Both the position numbers and the translations under genes were made by a program. From an uncultured Acidobacteriota bacterium (GTDB lineage Bacteria; Acidobacteriota; Terriglobia; Terriglobales; Acidobacteriaceae), in contig CAIQPK010000092.1 of the NCBI GenBank assembly GCA_903873705.1, forward strand, positions 1-64,000: 64,000 bases of DNA, in the 5' to 3' direction. The notes beneath the pieces are model-generated. The model was not told the DNA's origin, did not search any database, and saw nothing but the letters and a program-made list of their open reading frames with translations. Positions 44,399-52,420 of the stretch are shown here, in pieces (the first letter of the stretch is position 1; every line of letters starts with the position of its first letter).

Positions 44399-45964
44399 TT
44401 ACCTTTTGAGGAGATCCACCGGGATGTGTACGTCTTCGATACGAAACAGGCTGGCGAGTGCGGGGTGGCGGACGGCTACGGCGCGGTACATCTCCCAGGC
44501 TACCTTGCGGTAGCTGAAGTGACCGGCGGAGCCGGAGCGGAGTTCGGCGATGTAGAGGGCTTCGGCGAAGTCCATTTTGAACATGGAGCGGCAGCGGGTG
44601 CCGAGGGGGAGGAGGTACTGGGCGGTCTGGGCGGCGGCGGGTTCGCCGGAGTCGCGGAGAGAGCGGTAGGCGGCGTTGGCTGCGTTCATGGCGGCGGCGT
44701 ACTCGGCTTCGAGGCCAGCTTCGGCTAGCGTCGGCTGGCCGGGGCAGGTGGGTTCGTCGTAGCCGTGGAGGTCGGTGTACTCCTGCTGGAGCTGGATGCA
44801 GCGGCGGTGGCGGTGCATGTCGCGGAAGCCGCCGATATCCATGAGGATGTCGAAGCGGAAGCCGTGGCCCGAGTTGAAGGAGCGGAGGAGCTCGTCGTGG
44901 CGGCCGCGGTGGGCGGAGCCGATGCGGATGATTTCGTCGCGGCGGGAGGCGTCGAGTGCGGCTACGGCGCCGCGGAGCTGGCGGTAGGAGTAGTGGCAGT
45001 GCCAGTAGAGGAGCGAGGTGGCGATCTCGACTTCGAGGTCCTCGTCGTCGTCGAGGAGGTCGACCAATGGCGCGGGGTAGATGGCGGCGCCGTTCATGAG
45101 CTCGGCGGCGGCCTGGGTGAGTTCGGCGCGGGTGGTGCGGAGGTACTCGTTGGGCTCGGCGTACTTGACGAGCGTGGGGGCAGAGCGGACGGGCTTGAGG
45201 AAGTCTTCGAGGATTTCGCGGGTGGCTTCCTGGGGGACGTTTCCCTCCCCTGCCATTTCTTCGAGTTGGGCGCGCTGGACGTTCCAGGCGGGCTCAGTGG
45301 CGGCGGAGCGGAGCTTGGCGGCGATCTCGCGGATTTCGGGGAAGTCGCTGGAGAGCAGGCGGGAGACCTGCGACTCGAGGGTGCGGGCGTTGACGATCTG
45401 GCCGAGGGAGGTGTTAGTGGCCATGGGGAGCAGGTAGCGGGCGACGTCGAAGGCGCGGGCCTTGAGGGTGCGCTCGTAGCTTTCGGGCTTCATGCTCTCG
45501 GGGCACGGGATGGCGGCCTTGAGCGCGGTGAGCATGTGGCTGCTGAGGGCGTCGTAGGAGGCGAAGAGGCTCTTGATGGCGACGGTGTAGGCTTCGCGCT
45601 GCGCGGTGCCGAGGTGGGGCGTGTACCAGCCGCTGCGGCGGAAATCCTGATAGCGGGTGGAGCGCTCCTGGCCGTCCCAGCGGGTCTCGTCGACGACGGC
45701 GATGGCGGCGAGGAGGCTGAGCTTTTCGATGGCGAAGGGGATGTGCGCGAGGTCGGCGATGGAGCGGTGGCCGTACTGGAAGTAAAAGGTGTTGAGGAAC
45801 TGCTCGGCGCGCTGGGCGCTGATTTCGGTGAGCGACTCGCGCATGGAGAGAGCGGAGCGCGAGTATTTCGCCATGGCGTAGGCGAGAACTTCAGGTTCAG
45901 CGCCGTGAATGGCGTAGACTTCGGTGGAGTTTTCGGTGGGCTTTTCTTCGGGGCGCTCAGACAT
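44399..45964 (-). CDS. Tandem ThyX-like (FAD-dependent thymidylate synthase family) protein
   Basis: 521 residues made of two ThyX-like halves. First half: FYFQYGHRSIADLAHIPFAIEKLS and DGQERSTRYQDF, which keeps the S-x-R-Y end of the ThyX motif but lost the RHR part. Second half: SFNSGHGFRFDILMDIGGFRDMHRHRRCIQLQQEY, with RHR retained but the Ser-rich part replaced, and LLPLGTRCRSMFKMDFAEALYIAELRSG at the end. Ordinary ThyX is 220-250 residues and tetrameric. Each half lacks part of the site, so activity might need both or be lost. A true ThyX or ThyA could lie elsewhere. TATGCT lies 10 bases before ATG 45964. Confidence 0.75.
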   Translation of the reverse strand: MSERPEEKPTENSTEVYAIHGAEPEVLAYAMAKYSRSALSMRESLTEISAQRAEQFLNTFYFQYGHRSIADLAHIPFAIEKLSLLAAIAVVDETRWDGQERSTRYQDFRRSGWYTPHLGTAQREAYTVAIKSLFASYDALSSHMLTALKAAIPCPESMKPESYERTLKARAFDVARYLLPMATNTSLGQIVNARTLESQVSRLLSSDFPEIREIAAKLRSAATEPAWNVQRAQLEEMAGEGNVPQEATREILEDFLKPVRSAPTLVKYAEPNEYLRTTRAELTQAAAELMNGAAIYPAPLVDLLDDDEDLEVEIATSLLYWHCHYSYRQLRGAVAALDASRRDEIIRIGSAHRGRHDELLRSFNSGHGFRFDILMDIGGFRDMHRHRRCIQLQQEYTDLHGYDEPTCPGQPTLAEAGLEAEYAAAMNAANAAYRSLRDSGEPAAAQTAQYLLPLGTRCRSMFKMDFAEALYIAELRSGSAGHFSYRKVAWEMYRAVAVRHPALASLFRIEDVHIPVDLLKR

Positions 45965-46025
45965 GACTCGCTAAAGCATATCGCGCCGCAATGGTTTATT
46001 TTGAGACAAGACCGTGGAGATTAAT

Positions 46026-46772
46026 ATGAGTGGACTTTTGGGCAGGATTGCCTTGGTTACTGGAGCGTCGCAGGGGATCGGGCGCGCTTGTGCGTTGCAA
46101 CTGGCTAAGGATGGCGCGACGGTCGCCCTGGCGGCCCGGAATGTGGAAAAGCTGGAGGCCGTCGCGGCGGAGATTGCTGCGGCTGGCGGAACGGCGAAGG
46201 CTTTTGCGCTGGATGTGGCCAGCGAGGAGTCGATCAAGGCCTGTGCAAAAGCTGTGATTGCGGAGTTCGGGAAGGTGGAAATCCTGGTCAATAATGCCGG
46301 GATTACCAAGGATGGGCTGATGCTGCGGATGAAGCTGCAGGATTGGAATGATGTGTTGAACACGAATTTGACCGGGGCGTTTCTGCTGACGCAGGCTTGC
46401 GCATCGTCGATGATGAAGGCGCGGTGGGGACGGATTATCAACATTACTTCGGTCGTGGGAGAGATGGGACAGGCCGGCCAGGCGAATTACGCGGCGTCGA
46501 AGGCGGGGATGATCGGGCTGACGAAGTCGGTGGCGCGGGAGTTTGCCAGCCGGGGGATTACGGCGAACGCGGTGGCACCGGGATACATTGAAACGGCGAT
46601 GACGGCGGTGCTGAACGACGAGCAGAAGGCGGCGATGACGGTGCACATTCCTCTGCAGCGGGTTGGGCAGGACAGCGATATCGCGGCGGCGGTGGCGTTT
46701 CTGGCGTCGGAGGGTGCGGGGTACATCACCGGGCATACGCTGGACGTGAATGGCGGGATGTACATGGGCTAG
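46026..46772 (+). CDS. fabG: SDR oxidoreductase, 3-oxoacyl-ACP reductase FabG type
   Basis: 248 residues. TGASQGIGRACALQLAKDG (NADPH site), NNAGITKDGLMLRMKLQDWNDVLNTNLTGAF, catalytic Ser in NITSVVGEMGQAGQANYAASKAG with YAASK, and the C-terminal GYITGHTLDVNGGMYMG. This is the FabG pattern of fatty acid synthesis; no other fab gene is adjacent, so the role is likely but not fixed. ATG 46026 has GGAG upstream; GTG 46014 is an in-frame alternative. Confidence 0.9.
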   Translation: MSGLLGRIALVTGASQGIGRACALQLAKDGATVALAARNVEKLEAVAAEIAAAGGTAKAFALDVASEESIKACAKAVIAEFGKVEILVNNAGITKDGLMLRMKLQDWNDVLNTNLTGAFLLTQACASSMMKARWGRIINITSVVGEMGQAGQANYAASKAGMIGLTKSVAREFASRGITANAVAPGYIETAMTAVLNDEQKAAMTVHIPLQRVGQDSDIAAAVAFLASEGAGYITGHTLDVNGGMYMG

Positions 46773-46797
46773 TGGCCCTGGAAGGGGTGGCCACTAG
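46769..46797. terminator. Hairpin at the end of the FabG-type gene
   Basis: CTAGTGGCC (46769-46777) and GGCCACTAG (46789-46797) form a perfect 9-bp stem with 11-base loop overlapping the stop codon. No T tract follows, so it may stabilise the mRNA end or terminate by other means. Confidence 0.5.
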
Positions 46798-46806
46798 GCG
46801 CTGGGG

Positions 46807-46840
46807 GTAACGTAACAAAGAGGTTACGGTGCAGGGTTAC
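46807..46840. promoter_or_regulatory. Cluster of GTAAC/GTTAC half-sites upstream of the XRE regulator
   Basis: GTAAC at 46807 and 46812, GTTAC at 46823 and 46836. The inner pair forms CGTAAC-N6-GTTACG (46811-46828). A short inverted array about 90-120 bases before the regulator gene could be its binding site. Confidence 0.35.
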
Positions 46841-46890
46841 GCACGAATCTGCGATGGTACTGACGAAGTTGCAAAATGCGCATTTGCCTC

Positions 46891-46919
46891 TTGCGTCGGG
46901 AGCGCGCTATCGTTACTTT
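46891..46919 (+). promoter_or_regulatory. Candidate leaderless promoter of the XRE regulator
   Basis: TTGCGT (46891-46896), 17 bases, TACTTT (46914-46919), 7 bases, ATG 46927. Of the leaderless candidates in the window, this has the best -35/-10 spacing. Confidence 0.5.
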
Positions 46920-46926
46920 ACGGTCA

Positions 46927-47337
46927 ATGGCACATATGCAAACAGTTCTGTCGGCCCCAGCGCCGCCAGCGTCACCGGAGCCCGCAGCGATGAACATCGG
47001 TGTGACTATTCGGGCCTTTCGTCTGCAGAAGGGCATGTCTCAAGGGGATATCGAAAAGCGCACGGGCCTGCTACGGTGCTACCTGTCTCGGGTGGAGAAC
47101 GGCCACACGGTTCCGTCGATTGAAACGCTGCAGAAGATTGCGGGCGCGCTCGACCTGCCGCTGAGCCAGATGTTCGACGAGCAGCCGACGCGGGACCTTC
47201 CGGGGCTTTCGCTGAACGAGGATGAGATTCGATTCCTGACGCAGGTGCAGCGCTACTCGGCGCACCTGAGCGAGAGCGACCGCCGGCTGCTGCTGGCGAT
47301 GGTGCGGAAGTTTGCGGCAACTTCAGTCAACGGCTAA
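46927..47337 (+). CDS. XRE-family transcriptional regulator
   Basis: 136 residues. A short Ala/Pro-rich lead, then a helix-turn-helix: IGVTIRAFRLQKGMSQGDIEKRTGLLRCYLSRVENGHTVPSIETLQKIAGALDLPLSQMF (about 24-82), and a C-terminal helical segment (EDEIRFLTQVQRYSAHLSESDRRLLLAMVRKFA). Target genes unknown; the GTAAC/GTTAC array upstream may be an autoregulatory site. ATG 46927 is chosen from the promoter spacing; an in-frame ATG at 46876 lies before the -10 box and would not be transcribed from it. Confidence 0.85.
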   Translation: MAHMQTVLSAPAPPASPEPAAMNIGVTIRAFRLQKGMSQGDIEKRTGLLRCYLSRVENGHTVPSIETLQKIAGALDLPLSQMFDEQPTRDLPGLSLNEDEIRFLTQVQRYSAHLSESDRRLLLAMVRKFAATSVNG

Positions 47338-47340
47338 GTT

Positions 47341-48312
47341 TTAGCGGGGTTGGGTAAGGACACTGGCGGCTGGGCGCTTCGGCGTTTCAGCCGCCTTACT
47401 TATGCCGTAAGCGATCAGCATGAGGGCGAAAGCAGTCCCGGCAAAGGTGACGCGCTGGCGCTCGCGGTAGCCGGTGCGGCCTACCAGCATGCGGGGAAAC
47501 AGCGGCATTCCCATGATGAGGCCGCAAAGCAAGCCGCCGAGGTGGGCCATGTTGTCGATGTGGGTGAGCGGGATGAGTGCTTCGGCTGAACGGCCAAGGA
47601 CCCTGGCGGGGACCAGGGCCATGATGATGGTGGGGGTCATGCCGATGAGCAGATTGAGCACAGCAAACTGAACGACCGAACGGCGCAGAGCGCGGAGCTC
47701 TTCCCACGGCAATGAGAGCTTGCGGTTGGAGAGCAGGACGATGAGAATGCCTGCGATGCCGAAGACGGCGCCGGATGCGCCCACGACGAGGCCGTTGTGG
47801 CCTTGATGCAGGTTGAAGATGATCGAGCACATGTTGCCGGCTATGCCGGTAAGGATATAGACCGCAAAGAGGCCGCGCTTGCCCAGGAGCGGCTCGCCCA
47901 GCAGGCCGAGGTTCCAGAGGCACCACATGTTGACCAGGAGGTGGAGCGGGTTGAGATGGATGAAGGCGGCGGTTACGAGGCGGATCCACTGACCTCCGCC
48001 GACGACGAGGTAGGTGTCGCATCCGCCAAAGTATTTAAGCGCTTCGGGAACGAAGCCGTCGGTGAGGATCTGGAGGTATTTGTGCTGCTGCCAGTCGCGC
48101 ATATAGGGGCCGGAGTGGAACATGGCGGCGAACCAGAGCAGGTTGATGAACAACAACGTGTAGGTGGCGGGGGCGTCGAGCAGGGAGAGCGAGGCGTGGG
48201 CACCGGCTTCGACGGCGGCGGATTGATCTCCCGGGGCGGGGGCATCCGAGGGGTCAGGCATGTCCATCGGCTGTAGGGTAGGGCTTTCCCTGTGTTCCGG
48301 CTCGTCGCTCAT
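47341..48312 (-). CDS. Rhomboid-family intramembrane serine protease
   Basis: 323 residues. A Pro/Asp-rich cytosolic tail (1-45) precedes six or seven helices. Active-site signs: Asn127 in HLNPLHLLVNMWCLWNLG, Ser180 in GASGAVFG and His257 in DNMAHLGGLLCGLIMG. It should cleave membrane proteins within the bilayer. ATG 48312 has GAGG 9 bases upstream; TTG 48321 is an alternative. It follows a zinc-finger-like membrane protein by 11 bases. Confidence 0.92.
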   Translation of the reverse strand: MSDEPEHRESPTLQPMDMPDPSDAPAPGDQSAAVEAGAHASLSLLDAPATYTLLFINLLWFAAMFHSGPYMRDWQQHKYLQILTDGFVPEALKYFGGCDTYLVVGGGQWIRLVTAAFIHLNPLHLLVNMWCLWNLGLLGEPLLGKRGLFAVYILTGIAGNMCSIIFNLHQGHNGLVVGASGAVFGIAGILIVLLSNRKLSLPWEELRALRRSVVQFAVLNLLIGMTPTIIMALVPARVLGRSAEALIPLTHIDNMAHLGGLLCGLIMGMPLFPRMLVGRTGYRERQRVTFAGTAFALMLIAYGISKAAETPKRPAASVLTQPR

Positions 48313-48323
48313 ATCGGCCAACC

Positions 48324-48830
48324 TCAGGCTGCGTGCTTGGAGAGGCGGTCACGCATCTCCGGCGAGACGCGTTGACGCACAAAGCCGGTGACGATACTCG
48401 GGATGGGAGTGGCGATGGCCACCAGGACCCAGAGGACCATCGAGACTAACATGCCAAGAATCGCCGCCGCCTGCAGGCTGATGGTGATGCCGGATGGGAT
48501 GTGGGCGATGCTGGGGTGAATTCGCAGCAGGTGCAGGTTGACGATGTGGGTAAGCTGCTCCAGCCGGTTGATGACCAGCGCGGCGAGCAGGAATGCGGTG
48601 AACGAGAGGGTGGTGGCACAGAGCAGGAGAACGTCGACCGTGCGGTGGACGCGCTGGCGGCGGATGCAGTGTGCGCAGCTGGCGAGGTGTTCCTCGTAGT
48701 CGCCGCGCATGGCTGGGGAGATGCCGGAGATGTCGTAGCGCCAGCCAGAAAGGATCGCGCCAACCACGGGATCCGTGCAGGCGTCGGGACGGCTGCGATG
48801 AGTACGGGATGTTACGGCTCTGATGGGCAT
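48324..48830 (-). CDS. Small membrane protein with HxxxCxxC zinc-finger-like motif
   Basis: 168 residues. Residues about 47-57 hold HLASCAHC in the form H-x3-C-x2-C seen in anti-sigma zinc fingers; two membrane helices follow (about 68-88 and 117-139), and a charged tail. No sigma factor is adjacent, so an anti-sigma role is only a possibility. Just upstream of the rhomboid gene, hence perhaps its partner or substrate. TAGAAT lies 13 bases before ATG 48830. The gap 48831-48960 on its right holds nothing else I can name. Confidence 0.65.
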   Translation of the reverse strand: MPIRAVTSRTHRSRPDACTDPVVGAILSGWRYDISGISPAMRGDYEEHLASCAHCIRRQRVHRTVDVLLLCATTLSFTAFLLAALVINRLEQLTHIVNLHLLRIHPSIAHIPSGITISLQAAAILGMLVSMVLWVLVAIATPIPSIVTGFVRQRVSPEMRDRLSKHAA

Positions 48831-48960
48831 CTCTAGTTATCCATTCTACCGCGCTTGCGCTTCAAAAAGAAGGGCTTGTCCGGGACGGGAAGACATTCCG
48901 CGGCTCGCTCAGTATGAAGAAAAGATGTTCCTGGACGCGGGAAGATGCGGAATTGTCGGC

Positions 48961-49983
48961 CTAGAGGCAGATGGGTTCGAGCGGCTCATGCTGTGCGGCG
49001 AGCACGATGCGATTGCCGAGCAGCGTCATGCGGTTGCCGATGGCCTGCTCGGCGGCGAGCTTTGCCAATTCGGGAAGGTTGTTGGATTCGGAGAGATGGC
49101 CGAGGACGATGGTGTGGGCGCCGCCGTCGTAGTCGCGGAGGAGGAACTCGGCTGCGGCGTGGTTGGAGAGGTGGCCGACGCGGGAGAGGACGCGCTGCTT
49201 GACCGACCAGGGGTAGGGGCCGTCCTTGAGCATTTCGAGGTCGTGGTTGGACTCGAGGAGGAGGACGTCGACGCCTTTGAGAGCCTGCTTGACGTTGGGG
49301 GGAACGTAGCCGAGGTCGGTGGCGACGGCCATGCGGATGGTCTCGGAGCGGGCGTGGAAGACGAAGCCGCAGGGGTCGGCGGCGTCGTGGGGGATAGTGA
49401 AGGGGTTGATGTCGATGTCGCCGATGCAGAAGGTCTGGCCGGCCTGGAAGTACTCGACTGCGGGGAGGAAGGTGGGGTTGGCTTTGACAGCGGCGCGGGT
49501 TTCCTCCGGCTCGCAGGATTCTTCGGCGGCGTCGGGGTCGACGTGTAGCGCGAAGTCGGGGTCGGCTTCGCCGGAAATTTCGACGGAGGCATCCTGGGTG
49601 AGAACCGCGGAGACTTCAGCGGCGACGGCCATGGCGGCGGCCTGGGCGCGGGCTTCCTTTTCGGCCTGCACGTGGTCGAGCCACTTGGCGTAGGTCATGG
49701 TGGTGCGGGGGGTGAGCATGCGGACCCAGGCGCGGTGGGTGGGTTCGGTGAAGAAGACGGGAATGTTGAGGCGGCGGGCCAGAACGGCGAGGCCGGCGAC
49801 GTGGTCCTGGTGCTCGTGGGTGATGAGGATGGCGGTGAGGGCGGCGGGGTCTTCGCCGACAGCGGCCATGCGCTTGAGGAGTTCGCGGCAAGAGAGGCCG
49901 GCGTCGACCAGGATGCGGGTGCGCGCGGACGCGATGACCGTGCTGTTGCCCTTGGAGCCCGAAGCTAGAACCGTCATTCGCAC
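48961..49983 (-). CDS. Metallo-beta-lactamase-fold hydrolase of the WalJ/YycJ type with insertion
   Basis: 340 residues. LASGSKGNSTVI start, zinc motif THEHQDH (55-61), later IPHDAADPCGFVF, MAVATDLGYV, LLLESNHDLEML and IVLGHLSESNN match the YycJ/WalJ exonuclease-like group, usually about 260 residues. An extra stretch of about 80 residues (about 93-173), rich in Ala/Glu/Asp, interrupts the domain after FFTEPTHRAW. Start: TATGCT is followed by 7 bases and GTG 49983, preferred over ATG 49995, which sits inside the box. Confidence 0.85.
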   Translation of the reverse strand: MRMTVLASGSKGNSTVIASARTRILVDAGLSCRELLKRMAAVGEDPAALTAILITHEHQDHVAGLAVLARRLNIPVFFTEPTHRAWVRMLTPRTTMTYAKWLDHVQAEKEARAQAAAMAVAAEVSAVLTQDASVEISGEADPDFALHVDPDAAEESCEPEETRAAVKANPTFLPAVEYFQAGQTFCIGDIDINPFTIPHDAADPCGFVFHARSETIRMAVATDLGYVPPNVKQALKGVDVLLLESNHDLEMLKDGPYPWSVKQRVLSRVGHLSNHAAAEFLLRDYDGGAHTIVLGHLSESNNLPELAKLAAEQAIGNRMTLLGNRIVLAAQHEPLEPICL

Positions 49984-50036
49984 AGGGTTAAGCATACGAC
50001 GCAGGGCTGTGCAAAGGGCCAGGTGGGGGCAGCGAG

Positions 50037-50492
50037 CTAGAGGGGCTTGCGGAGGGGAGCGAGGAAGTTGACGATGGAGCGCATGACGACCTCGTCGCGC
50101 TGGTTGTAGACCGTGGTGCGGGAGCGGACGACGCCGTAGGTGGGGCGCGAGGCGGAGTGGCGGACGTTGAGGATCTCGGCCTGGGTGCGAAGGACGTCGT
50201 TGGGGCGGACGGGCTGGAGCCAGCGCATCTCTTCAACCCCGGCGCCGATCATGCCGCCGGCGATGCGGATGGACTGCACGCGGAGGCGCATGACGATGGC
50301 GGCGGTGAGCCAGCCGGAGGCGGCTAGACCTTTGAAGAAGGAGCTCTCGCCGGCGGCCTCGTCGAGGTGGAAGGGCTGCGGGTCGTAGCGCTCGGCGAAC
50401 TCCTTGATCTCGTCTGCGGTGACGCGATAGCTATAGAGCGAGGGGAAGGTCATCCCGGGGGCGAGGTCTTCGAAGTAGAGTTCGTTGGGCAT
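50037..50492 (-). CDS. MaoC-like (R)-specific enoyl-CoA hydratase/dehydratase
   Basis: 151-residue hotdog-fold protein: YSYRVTADEIKEFAERYDPQPFHLDEAAG with the Asp/His hydratase pair, then FKGLAASGWLTAAIVMRL and VRPNDVLRTQAEILNVRHSASRPTYGVV. It lies 27 bases after the 3-hydroxyacyl-CoA dehydrogenase gene, which fits acyl-CoA metabolism. AGGAG directly precedes the ATG. Confidence 0.87.
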   Translation of the reverse strand: MPNELYFEDLAPGMTFPSLYSYRVTADEIKEFAERYDPQPFHLDEAAGESSFFKGLAASGWLTAAIVMRLRVQSIRIAGGMIGAGVEEMRWLQPVRPNDVLRTQAEILNVRHSASRPTYGVVRSRTTVYNQRDEVVMRSIVNFLAPLRKPL

Positions 50493-50519
50493 GTGTCTCC
50501 TATGATGCTGGCCGGGTGG

Positions 50520-51386
50520 CTACGGTTTCGGCGGATAGGTGTAAAAGCCGCGGCCGGATTTGCGGCCGAGCCAGCCGGCGTCGACCATACGGATGAGCAG
50601 TGGGCAGGGGCGGTACTTGGGGTCGCCGAGGCCGTCTTCGAGGACGCGGAGGATGTCGAGGCAGACGTCGAGGCCGATGAAGTCGGCGAGGGTGAGCGGA
50701 CCCATGGGGTGGGCCATGCCGAGGCGGAAGACCTCGTCTACGGCCTCGGGGGTGGCAACGCCTTCCATGACGGCGAAGATGGCCTCGTTGATCATGGGGA
50801 GAAGGACGCGGTTGGAGACGAAGCCGGCGGCGTCGTTGACGGCGACGGGGGTCTTCCCTGCTTCGAGCGCCAGGGCGCGGGCGGTGTCGAAGGTGGCGTC
50901 GGAGGTCTGGAGGCCACGGATGAGCTCGACCAGCGCCATCACCGGGACGGGGTTGAAGAAATGCATGCCGATGACGCGGTCGGGGCGGCTGGTGCCAGCG
51001 GCGAGCTTGGTGATCGAGATGGACGACGTGTTGGAGGCGAGGATGGCTTCGGGGGCGAGAAGGGTGTCGAGCTGGCGAAAGATGTCCTGCTTGACGGCGA
51101 ACTTTTCAGTGGCTGCTTCAATGACGAGGGTGCAGGAGGCGAGGTCGGCGAGCGCGAGCGTGGGCTTGATGCGCGCGTGCGCGGCGGCGGCTTCGCTGGG
51201 GTCGATCTTCCCTTTTGCGGCTTCGCGGTCGAGGTTGATGCGGATGGTGGCGAGGCCGCGGTCGAGGGCAGCCTGGGCGACTTCGTAATGCGTGACTTCA
51301 AAGCCCGAACGCGCGAAGACGTGAGCGATGCCGTTGCCCATGGTTCCGGCGCCGATGACGCCGATGCGATGCTCAAGTGGATTCAT
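50520..51386 (-). CDS. 3-hydroxybutyryl/3-hydroxyacyl-CoA dehydrogenase
   Basis: 288 residues. NAD site IGVIGAGTMGNGIAHVFARSG, catalytic region ASNTSSISITKLAAGTSRPDRVIGMHFFNPVPVMALVE, and C-terminal domain NDAAGFVSNRVLLPMINEAIF and GMAHPMGPLTLADFIGLDVCLDIL. It oxidises 3-hydroxyacyl-CoA in beta-oxidation or butyrate-type pathways. ATG 51386; the open frame upstream crosses an inverted repeat and is not used. Followed by maoC-like and WalJ-like genes on the same strand. Confidence 0.93.
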   Translation of the reverse strand: MNPLEHRIGVIGAGTMGNGIAHVFARSGFEVTHYEVAQAALDRGLATIRINLDREAAKGKIDPSEAAAAHARIKPTLALADLASCTLVIEAATEKFAVKQDIFRQLDTLLAPEAILASNTSSISITKLAAGTSRPDRVIGMHFFNPVPVMALVELIRGLQTSDATFDTARALALEAGKTPVAVNDAAGFVSNRVLLPMINEAIFAVMEGVATPEAVDEVFRLGMAHPMGPLTLADFIGLDVCLDILRVLEDGLGDPKYRPCPLLIRMVDAGWLGRKSGRGFYTYPPKP

Positions 51387-51390
51387 AGCC

Positions 51391-51420
51391 GCTGCTACTC
51401 CGATGCAACAGAGTAGCAGC
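51391..51420. promoter_or_regulatory. Perfect 10-10-10 inverted repeat before the dehydrogenase gene
   Basis: GCTGCTACTC (51391-51400), 10 bases, GAGTAGCAGC (51411-51420). It abuts the dehydrogenase start codon (51386), so it could be an operator or a 5' hairpin that hides the ribosome site GGAG inside the second arm on the minus strand. GCTGCTACTC also occurs at 2477-2486, so a repeat element is an alternative. Confidence 0.4.
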
Positions 51421-51514
51421 CTGACCCCTGGCTGCGGCAACGGCTTTCGCTCGATAGCCGCACAGTGAACGGTGCGCTTGCGTCGCGCTGGCCCATCCGC
51501 CACACTGAACAGAC

Positions 51515-52351
51515 GTGAACCAGATCATCCATAGTGAAAACCTGACGGCGCTGCGAGCGCTTCCCGACGCCAGCGTGCCGCTGATCTATATCGATCCACC
51601 GTTCAACACCGGAACCACGCAGCAGCGGGTACGCATGCGGACTGTGCAGGACGGTGCAGGCGATCGCACCGGCTTTGGTGGCAAACGCTATCGCACAGTG
51701 CGACAGGAGGATGCACCGGCGTATGCGGATAGCTTTACCGACTACCTTGGATTTCTGCGACCGCGGTTGATGGAGGCTTATCGGATTTTGAGCAAGACGG
51801 GTTCCCTGTTTGTGCACATCGATCCACGCGAGGTGCACTACGTTAAGGTGATGCTCGACGAGATTTTTGCGACCGATGGCGGGGCTGGACGGGCTTGCTT
51901 TCAGAACGAGATCATCTGGGCGTATGACTACGGGGCGCGGTCGACCAAAAGGTGGCCGGCCAAGCACGACAACATTCTCTGGTACACGAAGGACCCGGAG
52001 CACTACACCTTCAACCTGGATGCGACGGATCGCATACCGTATATGGCGCCGTCGCTGGTGGGGCCGGAGAAGGCGGAGCGCGGCAAGACGCCGACCGATG
52101 TGTGGTGGCATACGATTGTGTCGCCTACGGGCAAGGAGAAGACGGGATATCCGACGCAGAAACCGGTGGGGATACTGGAGCGGATTGTGCGGGTGCACTC
52201 GAATGCGGGGGAGACCGTTTTGGACTTTTTTGCGGGGAGTGGGACGACCGGTGAAGCGGCTGCGCGGAATGGGCGGGAGTTTGTGCTGGTGGACGAAAGT
52301 GGAGAGGCTTGCGCAGTGATGCGGGCGCGGCTGGCGGGCTACCTCGGGTAA
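51515..52351 (+). CDS. Site-specific DNA methyltransferase (N4/N6 type), orphan
   Basis: 278 residues. Catalytic motif DPPF at about 25-28 in LIYIDPPFNTG comes before the SAM motif FFAGSGTTGEAA near the C terminus, with TGYPTQKPVGILERIV between, so the order is that of beta-class N6-adenine/N4-cytosine enzymes. No restriction gene is adjacent. Start GTG 51515 has no Shine-Dalgarno. Divergent from the dehydrogenase operon. Confidence 0.9.
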   Translation: MNQIIHSENLTALRALPDASVPLIYIDPPFNTGTTQQRVRMRTVQDGAGDRTGFGGKRYRTVRQEDAPAYADSFTDYLGFLRPRLMEAYRILSKTGSLFVHIDPREVHYVKVMLDEIFATDGGAGRACFQNEIIWAYDYGARSTKRWPAKHDNILWYTKDPEHYTFNLDATDRIPYMAPSLVGPEKAERGKTPTDVWWHTIVSPTGKEKTGYPTQKPVGILERIVRVHSNAGETVLDFFAGSGTTGEAAARNGREFVLVDESGEACAVMRARLAGYLG

Positions 52352-52420
52352 GCTTTTCCCGCTATGGTGACAACGTACTCGGGCTCAACTTCCGGGCGCC
52401 ATGGCGTGTACCATTACCGC

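Noticed and set aside
48324-48830. Anti-sigma factor call
   Set aside because: Only the HxxxCxxC motif supports it; no sigma factor gene is adjacent, so left as a hypothetical membrane protein.
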